Shown here one piece after another: positions 46,437-57,788 of a stretch of DNA of 64,000 nucleotides; the first letter of the stretch is position 1; the number at the start of each line of letters is the position of its first letter. This DNA is from Nissolia schottii (taxonomy: Eukaryota > Streptophyta > Magnoliopsida > Fabales > Fabaceae): contig QANU01017537.1 of the NCBI GenBank assembly GCA_003254905.1, positions 271,855 through 335,854 on the forward strand. The letters are read 5' to 3'. A program made the translations under genes and the position numbers. A model generated the notes under the pieces. The model was not told the DNA's origin. It searched no databases and was given only the letters and a program-made list of their open reading frames with translations.

Positions 46437-48260
46437 TGTGTGAAACCCAATTTTATCTGGCCATTTTTTTTTATTTGTTTAGTTTGCGTGCTTTTTGTTT
46501 TTATTATCATTATTATTATTATTTTCTCCTTTTCTTTCTTTCCTCTTTTTTAGTTCAAGTGTCCATTTGTTTGATCCGAAATTTTTTTTTTCTCTAATTT
46601 GTGTTAACCCAATCTGTTAGCCTATTGTATTTTTTTTCAGCCCAATAAAAAAATAATTAAAAAAAACAAAAGAAAAATGAAAATTGAAAAAAAAAAGGAG
46701 AAGGCCNNNNNNNNNNNNNNNNNNNNNNNNNNNNNNNNNNNNNNNNNNNNNNNNNNNNNNNNNNNNNNNNNNNNNNNNNNNNNNNNNNNNNNNNNNNNNN
46801 NNNNNNNNNNNNNNNNNNNNNNNNNNNNNNNNNNNNNNNNNNNNNNNNNNNNNNNNNNNNNNNNNNNNNNNNNNNNNNNNNNNNNNNNNNNNNNNNNNNN
46901 NNNNNTTAAAAAAAAAAGAGAGAACAGGACCTCACCGCCCGCCGACGTCACGGCGGTGGCATCACGGCCGGCTTCAGCCCCCTGGTGTCCCTCACATTTT
47001 TCCCTTTCTTCTCTCCACCACGGCCCCTCTTTCCCCTCTCCACCGCAAGCCGCCCATCACCAGGCGAAACCGCACTCCGCTGCCGTGGCTCTGCACGCCA
47101 CCACCGCAGACCACCTCCTTACCATCTCCCTCTACGGTTTCTGTTTTTCGGCCTCTCTCTAGCGTTTCTCTCGTTTTCCCTGATTAGGGATTAGGGATTT
47201 GAGAGTTGTTTGTATTTTTTTTTTTCTTTCTATTATTACTTTATGTATTTCTATATTTTCAATTATGTTTTTCAAACTAGGTTGGGCTAGTTTCTTTCTG
47301 TTTTGGGGTTCTTTGTTTTATTTTTGTCATCAATGTTGTTGGGCTGGTGATATGTGTTTTTGATTTGTTTTTCCTTTTTATGTTTGGGTTGAAATGATAT
47401 GTGGATCTTTGTTTAAAAAAAAAATAAAAATGCAATAGCATAAATGAGTTAATTGGTGTATGAAAAATAAATGGGTTGGTAAAAAAAAAAAAAGTAAATG
47501 GAGTCATAAATAAAATGAGATCAAAATAGTGAGGGTTAGCTAAGCCGTAACGACCTATTAACTCATTTTAGAATATCTAAGTTGTGACAGTTTGATACTC
47601 TAATTTTTTTAGTTTAATTAACACACAAATTTTTCTTACCATGAAAATAAAATCGTTAGCTAAGCCGAGACAGCTTGTTAACTCTGTGTTCTCAAAGTAT
47701 TTTTGTTGTGACAACTTGATGCTTTGAAACTTAAAAAAAATATTTTCAAAAATTAATTAACACACAAACATTTTTACAAAAGAACTACGTGACTTTGAGT
47801 TCCTCATTACACTAGAGGATACGTAGGGGCGCAAGTCGAGCCAAAATTAGATTTTCATAATTTCTGTTTCACATGTAAATAACTTTGTTTTCTTTCTGAA
47901 ATTAACTTTCTTGTTTATTTGTTTGTCCAGTAAGAAAAAATGTTTGAATGTGTTTTAATAATACAAGTGTTAACTAAGTCGTGACAACTTGTTAATTCAT
48001 TTTAGATTATCTAAGCTGCGACAACTTGATATTCTAAATCTTCTCATTTTTAGAGGTTATAAATAATTTGTACCATTAATTAAGGTGATCATTTTAATAT
48101 GGATGTATTAGGAGTGCTACAAAATTAAATTTTTGCCCTTCCCTATACATAAACGACTCCCCAATCCAAATTCGAATCAAATCAGTTTTGTCTAAACAAA
48201 GGTTTTTTTTCTTCCAATTTTTTCTAATTTAAATGGTAACTCCACTGAATCATTTTTCCT
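46437..48260. mobile_element. LTR-like insertion inside the copia remnant, containing the assembly gap
   Basis: Sequence starting TGTGAAACCC interrupts the copia remnant. Copia integrase sequence resumes on the same strand at about 48261. The insert contains pyrimidine-rich tracts, a GC-rich block (46915-47170), three diverged copies of a GTTAGCTAAGCCG..GACAACTTGTTAACTC unit (about 47532, 47655 and 47965), and GGATACGTAGGGGCGCAAG near 47819, a phrase familiar from plant LTR ends. A matching right terminus and TSD were not found. Family uncertain, probably Ty3/gypsy. Confidence 0.5.
46707..46905. other. Assembly gap (199 N)
   Basis: A run of N interrupts the sequence within LTR-like repeat DNA. 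The poly-A-rich edges suggest a repeat that the assembler could not cross. True length is unknown. Confidence 1.
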
Positions 48261-48490
48261 TTTAAAATTTCGCCTTTCCATATGGTTATGTCTATCTAAT
48301 GAAACATAAACATGAGTCATTTGATAAGTTCAAGGTCTTCTAAAATAAAGTGGAGAATCAACTTGATAAAACTATTAAAGAACTTCAATCTGTTGGAGGT
48401 AGCGAATTTTTGAGCTAAGAATTTAATGATCATCTTAAGAATTGTGGAATTATTTCACAATTGACTCCACCTGGCAACGTCCTTTAGTGG
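48261..48490 (+). mobile_element. Ty1/copia integrase remnant, right-hand part (fossil)
   Basis: The plus strand carries YGYVYLMKHKHESFDKFKVF and NCGIISQLTPPGN, hallmark phrases of the plant copia integrase core. It has the same strand and family as 45561-46436, and the intervening domain region is displaced by the insertion. Broken, and the reverse transcriptase part is absent. Confidence 0.7.
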
Positions 48491-48529
48491 AGTTTTTGAA
48501 TGTTGATATGGATGCTGGTGTGACTTTAA

Positions 48530-48705
48530 ATCCTCTAAAGAGTTGGCTAGTTGCTATGGGGGAGTGATAAGAAACGAACAAGGTTAAGTGGGTTGTTGGG
48601 TTTATGGCACAGACTAATTCTGTTGATGTTACATGGGTTGAATTGCTGGCCACTAGAGATGGTCGAATTGCCCTTCTATTATACTAGGGATGTGTGGCAT
48701 TCTCC
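48530..48705 (+). pseudogene. LINE-type RNase H-like remnant
   Basis: Short plus-strand pieces read GVIRNEQG and KWVVGFMAQTNSVDVTWVELLATRDG-like sequence, in two adjacent frames. This matches the RNase H domain of plant LINE-type proteins, where the ELLA region carries the catalytic Glu. One frameshift separates the two parts. It has no upstream reverse transcriptase. Confidence 0.5.
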
Positions 48706-49223
48706 GTGTCTGCCAATAGTCTGTAAATGAGTAGATATGTAGTGACTCGGTTGTTATGTAATTACTTAAGTTATAATTGTAAAGATAAAAGTGACATATA
48801 AAGTTGAATCCGAAAAAATTGTTACTTTTTAATATTTCCTTGATTATGTTGTAGATTATGAGAAAAACTATTAAGTACCATTAAAATGTATTAAGTACAT
48901 TTATTAGCAAAATCTTTATATTATTGGTCATTTATTGTTTTTTTAATGATTTGTACCAAACAAAAATTAATGAAAATAGATACTTGAATTAGCTACGACG
49001 GCACCCACCAAATCCCGAAGGACCTTATCCAATAGCTCTCCCCAGCGAAAGCTGTCCAACTTCACATGCACCGCGAAGCAGCAAATCACGAGTTATATTA
49101 TTTCACCCAACCCAACCGATTCATCACACAGATTGAAACAAAACAAGAAACCCAAAATAACTGAATTCGAAAAATTCACACAAATCTCGAAACCTTCTTC
49201 TTCTCGTTCTCGTTATCGGTCCC
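48706..49223. promoter_or_regulatory. Presumed promoter and 5' UTR of the RBM25-like gene
   Basis: The 500 bp upstream of the RBM25-like ATG contain no other gene. GC content and CCCAACC-type words rise from about 49010. No clear TATA box is seen, as often for housekeeping genes. Assignment is by position only. Confidence 0.35.
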
Positions 49224-52200
49224 ATGGCGGAGTCCTCCTCTTCTCCCGCCGCAACCCTAGAACCCAAACCCCAACCCTCCGATTCCGGAGCTCCGAATTC
49301 TCAACACGCTCAACCCGATCCAGCTCCTCCCTCCACATCCCTATCGCCGTCGCCAGCACCCGCCGCGCCAAACCCTAATCCCAATCCAGCGGTACTCTCT
49401 GCGCCACCGCCTCCACAGTCGCAGCTGCCTACTTTTTCGTACGCGCCGCCGCATGTCTCTGGCGGAGCTGCCTTCGCGCCTCCGACCGCGCCGTCCTTCA
49501 GGCCGATGCTTCCTCAAGCACCGCAGTTCTCCCCGCTTCCCAATCCCGCCACCGCCACCGGCGCCGCGCCAAGCCTCGGCTACCAGATTCCCTCGATTCC
49601 GCCGCCCGGCATGAGTTCTGCAGCCGCGATGGCTTCCGGCGTCGCCGCCGGTGGCGTAGCGGTTCCGTCGTCCGTCCCGCCGATGATGTATCAGGTTCCT
49701 CCCGGCCAGCCCGCCATCCCGACCCTGAGACCGTACGCGCCGATGCCGAATGGTTATGCCATTCCGGGGGCTCCTCAAGGGACTGTACCTCCTGCCGGTG
49801 GGTTATGTTATCTTTCTATCTATCTATCTTCTTATTTCAATTATTTATTAATATTGCTTTTAAATTTATTATTTTTGTTGTTATGTGATTATGTGTGCGT
49901 GCAGTTAATGCTTATTCAGAATCGTTGGTATTAACTTGTTAGTTTATTTCTTGCGTTAAAGATTGACAATTAGTACATGATTTTTGAAATCTGTGGAGGT
50001 TGTCTAGTGTGTATCACCAAAAATACAAGGAAAAGAAAACCGTTTAAGTGTGATTATAGCCTATCATAATAATTTAGGGGCTTATAGTGGGGAGGAGTTT
50101 GTTTCAGATGAATGGGGAGGGATTAAGAAAGTTGTTGTTGGTCAGATAAAGGGGTATCGATGACAGGGTGTTTTCTCCTACAGTGTGTTGTTGACTCTCT
50201 TGATTGAACACGGTGAGAAAGGTTGGGACTTGGGGAGGCTTCATATTGCTTACAGACCTACCTCTTCAACAGTACAACTCGTTTATTTTTGGTATGCACG
50301 TGTTTGCCAGGTTTCTTGCTTGTCTTTTATTGAAATTGGAAATGAAAATTTACAAAGAGTGATAATGACAATGGGAAAACAAGTATTTGTTCTTTTGTCG
50401 ATCTAAATAATGCATGGTTGTGTCATGCTCATTTTAGTAGGCTACTTTGTGCTAGTTGTAAGAGTACTTTCCCTTCAATGGTTTTATGAATTCCAGAAGT
50501 CGACCATGTTTGCAACTGAATGCACGTTGGCCTTGTGTCCTAAGGTATTGCAATCTTTTCAATTCTCCTTTTGTTTTCGTTTTTCCTCTATCACACTTTA
50601 TTTTTCCTCTTGTTGCTACAACATGGGCTTTATATAAAAAAATAAAAACCTTAGAATTCAACTAGAATTTTTTCTTATGAAACCAAGGGTACATGAGATG
50701 AAGAAAGTCTCATGTTTACTTATTTGCAATTGGTTGATGGGAATAGTTTGAGAAGCCTGCTATATTACAAGTTGTCAGACAAAGGTAAGCTCCCTCTACA
50801 TAACCACAAATTTAAAACTCGATAGTCTTTCTTAATGTTTTCTTCAGGTTGTCATTTCAGCTGGTGATTGTTGGCTCTGCTGCCATCTCTATTATGCTTT
50901 TGATGTGTGGTAACAGCATTCGATTGTTCTGGTTGCATTTTTTCACATATATCTTTAGTGTTGTATTGATTATCTTACAATGTATTTTCACTTATGACCT
51001 TCTCTAACATGTTTGCATAGATATTTTTCTACATTTGTACAGGAATGCCTCGTTATCCCCCTCCATATGGAACTATGGTTCGTCCTGTATTTCCTCCACG
51101 TGCACCTGGAGCAGTCAATATTCTTCCAGTATCACGTCCACCTGTTGCAGTCCCTGCAGTTCGCCCTATTATTCCTCCTGTTGTCAGACCCATGGTTGCT
51201 CCTAGTGCCACTCCAGCTGAGAAGCCACAAATCACAGTTTACGTTGGCAAGATTGCATCAACTGTGGAAAATGAATTTATGCTTTCTATTCTTCAGGTTA
51301 GTGTGTGACTATTTTGTCCTTGTGTCTAGGGAGGGGGCTGGCAGTTTTAGTGTTTGTATTCTCTTTCCAACCTTTTAAAACATGTTCTAAAAGACATGTT
51401 TGTTTCTTTGAAGATATGTGGATTAGTCAAGAGCTGGAAACGTCCTCAAGATTTATCAAATGGAACTCCTAAAAGCTTTGGGTTTTGTGAATTTGAGACT
51501 GATGAAGCAGTTCTTCGTGCCTTGCGTCTGCTTACTAAATTGAATATTGATGGGCAAGAGTTAATGGTATACTTTTATTTTCTTATTACTTTCTCTGTAT
51601 TTGTGTTGTGTTTGCATTTAAGTCTTATTTATTTATTTAAATTTTTAATGACTCTGAAAGCCCATGTAATTAAATTGCTTGATATTGTCTATCACTATCA
51701 AGGGAAAAGGGTTAACTGGACACTTACATTGTCTTAATAGTGGTTCCTTTTGATGTGATGAAAGGCATTTTGTTGCATCCTATCAAATTCTCTTTTTCCC
51801 TCCTTATTTTTTAAGAGGGGGAGTGTTTATTTGTATAGGGATATACAACAATTACTACTACTACTAAGCCTTGTCTCACTATGTGGAGTTGGCTACATGG
51901 ATCAAACATGCCTTACTTTATTTTTATAGGGATATATGTATGACATTAATTGGTAGCGTCAGTGCTAGTCATTCCAGTATCAGTGAAATTTGGATTTAAA
52001 ATGGTCATAATTATACTTTACAGTTGTTTCATCTCAGTTTATAGTAGTCCTCACTCCTTAATTATTGCAAATCTGAGCCTAGTTAGTGTTATGAATGAGA
52101 ACACAAATAAATAGGCAGTTTCTATTTTACACTTTTTACTTAGTATTTGGTTTTATTTTTGTTTTGGTTCTTTTTTCCCTCGAAGTTTGAGTCTTTAAAA

Positions 52201-55200
52201 AGGAGGGGATACGTTTGTTGACGTTTTAATCAAGCTAAGACTTGAGTTCCTCTGTGTCTTTCCCTGATATTGAGCACATTGCTTAGTGGAAAAAAATGAA
52301 ATATATTTTAGTCATAATTGGAGTTTTTGAAAACAATTAATCTCATAAAGTAAGTGCTTTTAAGTTATTTGCCCTTTTCATTTAGCCGAATGGGCAATAG
52401 CTTAGTGTGTTTATGATGTAACTGTTTGGTTAGCATAATGGAGTTTGTACCGAAATACATTATAAATGGCGTGAATGTTTCTGACTCTGTCTTTTCAGCT
52501 GCTTCTTAAAAAAAAACCTTCGGACTTATACATGGTTATCTTTGGACTGAAAAACTTTCTGAGCCATGTGACCTTTTATATTTCGTTAACAGCTCAATGT
52601 TGATGCTACTACAAAAGAACATCTGGAGCGGTATGTCGTGAAAAAAACTGAAGACTCAAAGAAAAAAGAAACTCAGGTAGCAGGAAGTGAAAAAGATGAT
52701 GAAAGTGCACAACCTCCTGATGCAGATGGAGATGGGAAAGCTGATTCAGAGCACTCAAAGAAAGAGGATAAAGATTCAGGAAACAAGGAATCCCATGATT
52801 TTACAACATTTGGCATTGTCACTGATGAAGATAGGGAAGCTGATCGAGAGGCTTCAGAAAAGATCGCAAACATGATAGAGGAGAGGTTGAAAACAAGACC
52901 TTTGCCTCCACCTCCTGCACAGGCAACTGGAGATGGCTCTACAATTACATCAGAACAACCAGCTAAAACAAGAGATGGAGACTCTGATGTGGGTATGGGA
53001 AGGAGTGGTAAGAGTTATTGTCTACAAAAGGCACTCCCGTTACTGTATTATCTGTTGATAAAACCGGGCTATATTTTATCATTGGGTTGGGATACATGTT
53101 GTCCTCTTCATGTTTTTCTCTTTTATTGTGTTTCCCCACCCCCTTTTTGAAATAATTTATTCAGGAGCTTTTCTGTTCAAATTTTGTAGAAGCAACTGAA
53201 GATAAAAATGAGAAAGATACAAACAATGACATCAAATCAACTAGTGAACATGACAGGCCTGAGACCCCTGATAGAAGGCAGGACAGGAGAAGCAGAGAGA
53301 GAGACCGAGATAGGGAACTAAAACGAGAAAAAGAAAGGGAACTTGAAAGGTATGAAAGAGAAGCAGAGCGGGAACGTATTAGGAAAGAGAGGGAGCAAAG
53401 GAGGAGAATTGAGGATGCTGAGCGTCAGTATGAAGCGTGTTTGAAGGAGTGGGAGTATAGAGAAAGAGAGAAAGAGAAAGAGCGCCAGTATGAAAAGGAA
53501 AAAGAAAAAGAAAGAGAACGCAAACGGAGAAAGGAGATATTATACGATGAAGAAGACGAGGATGATGATTCAAGGAAGCGGTGGCGTAGAAGTGTATTGG
53601 AGGAGAAGAGAAAGAAGAGGCTGCGTGAAAAGGAAGATGACCTGGTTGACAGACAGAAAGAAGAGGAAGAAATTGCTGAGGCCAAGAAGAGGGCTGAGGA
53701 GGAGGATCAACTACGGAAACAGCAGAGGGATGCATTGAAACTATTATCTGACCGTGCTGTAAATGGCAATGAAAACATTATGGCTTCTGAAGATATTACT
53801 ATTGAAGTCAACAGTGTTGTTACTGAACACAATATTTCAGCTGATTATAGTTATGAAGGTCATATAGGTAATTTTCGTAAAGCTTATTCTCAATTACTCC
53901 TTTTCCTCTCATTGTATTAAAGATGGGGTTGCCTTTACATTTCAGGTGATGCTAATTCACTAGACGCTATCAATGATGCATCAGCCATGGCATCTGTTGC
54001 TGAAACTGATACACGGTCAAGTGGGAATGCTCCTGCAAAGAAGTTGGGATTTGGTCTAGTTGGGTCTGGAAAAAGAACAACTGTCCCTTCCGTTTTCCAT
54101 GAGGAAGATGATGATGCACACAAGGACAAGAAGATGAGGCCCTTGGTTCCAATTGATTACTCAACCGAGGAATTGCAAGCTGTTCAACCTACTGCTTCTG
54201 GGTCAACACCACCAAATTTGGCAGCTGCAGCAGAATTTGCAAAGCGTATATCCAGTGCCAATCTCAAAGAAGAGAAGCTTGATGGTGAACGGCATAGAAG
54301 TAGGCGATCAAATGAGAAGTCTAATCACCGAGACAGAGATAGGAGTGATGAAGATGGCACCCACTACAGAGATGAAAACAAGGAGAAAACTGACCGTAAC
54401 AAAGATCGAGATCATGGGCTGGAGAAACTAAAGACTTCAGATAACAAGAGACTCCTGGATGCAAAACAGTTAATTGATATGATACCAAGGACCAAAGAGG
54501 AGTTGTTCTCATATGAGATAAACTGGGCAGTATATGACAAGGTACGATGTAATCTATCTATGTATTTTCTTGCCTTTGAAATATTCATGAGAGATTTATC
54601 TAATCTCTTCCATGTGGCTTGAGCATATGGTGCTTGAATGCTTGATGGGAGATGGGTCAATTAGGGTAGGGGTGTGGAAGAAAAACTTTCCTCTAATTAT
54701 GAAAGAAAAGCATCAATACATATCCTTGATAGTCTTTTTTGTGCTTATTATTATAATTAGAAAAAACAATTAAAAAATGGATAGAGTGAAAAATGGATGT
54801 AATATGGACTTGGAGAGCTTAGTCAATCTTTTTTGGTTGCGTAGAAAAATTCTTAATATTTTTATTATGCAATAATAGCCTTTAGTTTCTCAGTTACTGC
54901 ATCACTTGCACTTAGATGAGTTGAAGAGCTCTTGCATTCATTGTTTATATTTAAGTTTATTTTGGTTTCTAAAGGTTTTGGTGTTTTGATTTGTGTAGCT
55001 CGAGAAAAGAAGAAAGGGTTTTAGTTCAGTGTGTTCTACATTTGTTGGTTTCATATATATATATATTTTTTTTGCAGCATCATTTGCATGAAAGAATGAG
55101 ACCATGGATTTCAAAGAAAATCAAAGAGTTTTTGGGGGAAGAAGAAAATACCTTGATAGATTACATTGTTGCGAGTACGCAAGAACATGTGAAAGCGTCT

Positions 55201-55329
55201 CAGATGCTAGAACGTCTTCAGATCATTTTAGATGAAGAAGCTGAGATGTTCGTTCTCAAGATGTGGAGGATGCTCATCTTTGAAATAAAGAAGGTAGAGA
55301 CAGGACTTGCTTTGAAGTCAAAATCATGA
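49224..55329 (+). CDS. RBM25: RBM25-like splicing factor (RRM, Arg/Glu-rich region, PWI), 7 exons, 973 aa
   Basis: Exons: 49224-49797, 51043-51296, 51414-51566, 52593-53007, 53190-53867, 53946-54541, 55078-55329. All junctions are GT-AG with agreeing phases. RBM25 (yeast Snu71-like) is a U1 snRNP-associated nuclear factor affecting 5' splice-site choice. Layout: residues 1-254 are a Pro/Ala-rich low-complexity N-terminus. The RRM is at about 255-335, with RNP2-like ITVYVGKIA and RNP1-like KSFGFCEFE. Next come an acidic Lys/Asp/Glu linker and an Arg/Glu-rich charged region (exon 5, about 470-690) typical of RBM25. A PWI domain follows at about 875-965, with the name-giving MRPWISKKI. The start is the first ATG, and the following codons MAESSSSPAA suit a nuclear protein. 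The Arabidopsis counterpart by recall is At1g60200. Confidence 0.93.
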
Positions 55330-55660
55330 TTTTTTTTCTTCAGGGTTGTAGGTTTGACTTTTTTACTGGATTGAGATAATTACTACTATCACTTGGTTTT
55401 TTCTTCACCCAAAATTGTAAATTGACTGTATTAGCAAGTAGCCATAAACAATTTAATGTGATTTTTCAGTCTGTACTGCTTATTCAAATTGGTATTTGGA
55501 TAAATACCATTTACTTTAATCATGAGTCCAGCTGCACTTTTGCCTTGTCGTGAGTAGTTTAAAAGTTTGAACTTTATTTTGGTGATGACAGTCCTTTCTT
55601 GCTTTCTTTTTCCTTGTGCTTCGATTGGAACAGTCCTCACTTTAAGTGTGCAAAACCAAT
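55330..55660. terminator. 3' flank of the RBM25-like gene
   Basis: The 3' UTR and polyadenylation region must lie here. T-rich sequence follows the stop directly. No single canonical AATAAA stands out, as is normal in plants. Confidence 0.3.
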
Positions 55661-55832
55661 ATTTTTTTTAAGGTTGCGTGTCCGGTATCCAAGGCTTTGC
55701 CTTGACTAATCTGGGTCGACCCCGGTCGCACACCTGGCTATGGCGGGTGAGTCTCCCAGCGGAAATAACTGCGTACACAAGATTTCGAACTCGAGACCTT
55801 ATTTGTGCGATACCAAGCCGCTTACCACTTGG
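55661..55832 (-). mobile_element. tRNA-derived SINE with imperfect 9-bp TSD
   Basis: Read on the minus strand it begins CCAAGTGGTAAGCGGCTTGG, an A-box-like tRNA head. At 55781-55798 comes GGTCTCGAGTTCGAAATC, a good B box. It ends ACGCAACCTTAAAAAAAAT, an A-rich tail. Direct repeats AAAACCAAT (55652-55660) and AAAAACAAT (55837-55845) match 8 of 9 and flank it. At about 170 bp it has the size of plant SINEs. It lies between the RBM25-like gene and the receptor kinase. Confidence 0.8.
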
Positions 55833-56274
55833 AGGTAAAAACAATGTTCCATAGTATTTTACATTCAATTTAGTCGGATTTCAATTTAGTCGAATTTGAA
55901 AGATTAGAAATTTTCCTTATACATACTACATAGTATACGTCTGACAATTATTTCGTCCACTAGACAACGGTTAAGGATTCCTTCTCTATAGTGGCTTATG
56001 CTTTGGTTCTTGATAGGCTAAAATATTTCAATATAGGAAAAAGTGGATTAGATCTCGTGAGCCTATCAATATTTCAATATAGGAAAAAGTGGATTTAGAT
56101 ATCGTGAAGTGTTTTTATCCTTAAATTAATAAAGTAAAATATGAAAAGTAAAATATGAAGTTTATTTTAACTTTATTGAATTAAAGGTGAAAATCTTCAA
56201 CTGACGTAATATGGAAAATTAATCTGGCGCAATATCATCGATTGTTGTGTGAATATATGGGTGAACATAATAAA

Positions 56275-56905
56275 ATAATCAATGTTACTACGAGAACAAT
56301 TTAAATGTTATTAATCATGTTGTCAACTCACGATTTATAGTAATAAATGCACAAACTTCTTTTACATACATGCACAATTTTTTTTTTAAATACGAAACTA
56401 AATCAAACCATATCTACGATGCATTAAATAACAAAAAGTAATTATCACACACTCTCTATCTCTTCACTCACACTTTAAATGCATGGATTCACTATTTACC
56501 AAATACAAGCATTTTAAAACATAAGTACAAAATTTTAAATTGACGTGCACAAACTTTTCAACAGTCAAAAACAAAAAAAAAAAAGTAACAGAAACGTAAA
56601 TGAAAATGAAGATAAAGAAAAAAACTTTTATACTCATATGCACAAATTTTTTAATAAAAATGCATAAACTTTTTTGTACATATGCATAAATTTTTGATCA
56701 ACTAGACATGTACAAACTTTAGGAGAAAAAAAAAATGATGGAAATGAAAATAAAAACTCTTCTTTTCATAAAAAATAACATGAAAATGAAAAAAAAAGGG
56801 AGATTGGATAAGGAAAAAAAAAAAAGGCATATTGAGGAGAATAAATTACAATCAGTTGACAAATTTTAAGTTATTTATACGGATGACATTTCTTTAAAAT
56901 AATAC
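56275..56905. mobile_element. Second copy of TIR family A with TGCACAAA-type array
   Basis: The order of landmarks is the same as in 14701-15373: a diverged ACAATTTAAATG left end, TTGTCAACTCACG, AACGTAAATGAAAATGAAG, several ATGCACAAA.TTTT / TGCATAAACTTTT motifs, GATGGAAATGAAAATAAAA, and a right arm with ATTTTAAGTTATT. Divergence from the first copy is high. No coding. Confidence 0.5.
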
Positions 56906-57788
56906 TCTTCCCTAATATATTAGGGCAGATTTTGTTCTTTATCTCCGTTATAAATAGTCTGCTTGTTCGGTGTTGCATCGTTGAACCAGCAAACTGAAGC
57001 TATATTTATAGTCAAAATGAGTGCTTTCGTGTCAATTGGATAATAAAAATTTCGAGCATGTGTCACATTTTGTTCAATTTTTGCATGAGAACGTTGCACT
57101 ACTAAAAGGGTCTGCTGCCTTGACAAGACGCAGTCTCCGAGGCCTTTGTAAATCGCCCAGCCGCTAGGCGGATTACTTGGACGTCTAGATGCTCCATTAA
57201 TCGCCCGAAGGATGGTAGAAATACCAAAACGGATTCAATAATACTCATTCCTTTGTCCAATATTGAGGTGGGACAATGATACCCATTATTTTATTTTGAT
57301 TCAGATGCATGAATTAACCGGCATTTGTTGTTAATATAGAAATTTGACATACATATATTCCAAAGGTACGGCCATATTCAGTTGAAGCGGCAGGGTTGAA
57401 AAGCACATTTGCCAAAAAGAGGAGGAAGAAAAAAAGTAAAAGGATAATCCTGCAGCCATTTGCTTAATGCTCATGCCTTCTCAACTACAAATAATTCCAA
57501 AGGAGTCTCTCTCTTTCTACCTACTCTGACGCGTGTCCACTTGTATTAAAAACTTAAAATCTTTCAAATCATTATTGGAGTCAGTGTCAGACCCATATCA
57601 TTCACTTTCCTTATTTGTTTCCCTATACATTCTTCTTGGTTACTTACAATGAATAATACTGAATATTTGGTCATCATATTATTTGTATCACCTGAAAGTG
57701 GCACATTGTTGACGTGTTCATAGTAGCCATTCATTATTTATGTCGAAAGCACCTGCAGACCGGGTTAGATTTCTCAAGTTCTAATGTA
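56906..57788. other. Intergenic DNA upstream of the receptor kinase
   Basis: A small block of higher GC at 57120-57240 (ATCGCCCAGCCGCTAGGCGG) looks like repeat residue. The 300 bp before 57789 should include the promoter and 5' UTR. CTATACATTC near 57622 is only a weak TATA candidate. Confidence 0.35.

Noticed and set aside
49341-49778. 145-residue Arg/Gly-rich minus-strand frame over RBM25 exon 1
   Set aside because: Shadow of the GC-rich, Pro/Ala-coding exon on the opposite strand.
55661-55832. A functional tRNA gene
   Set aside because: A and B boxes are present but the cloverleaf is not complete, and the A-tail and target duplications show it is a SINE.
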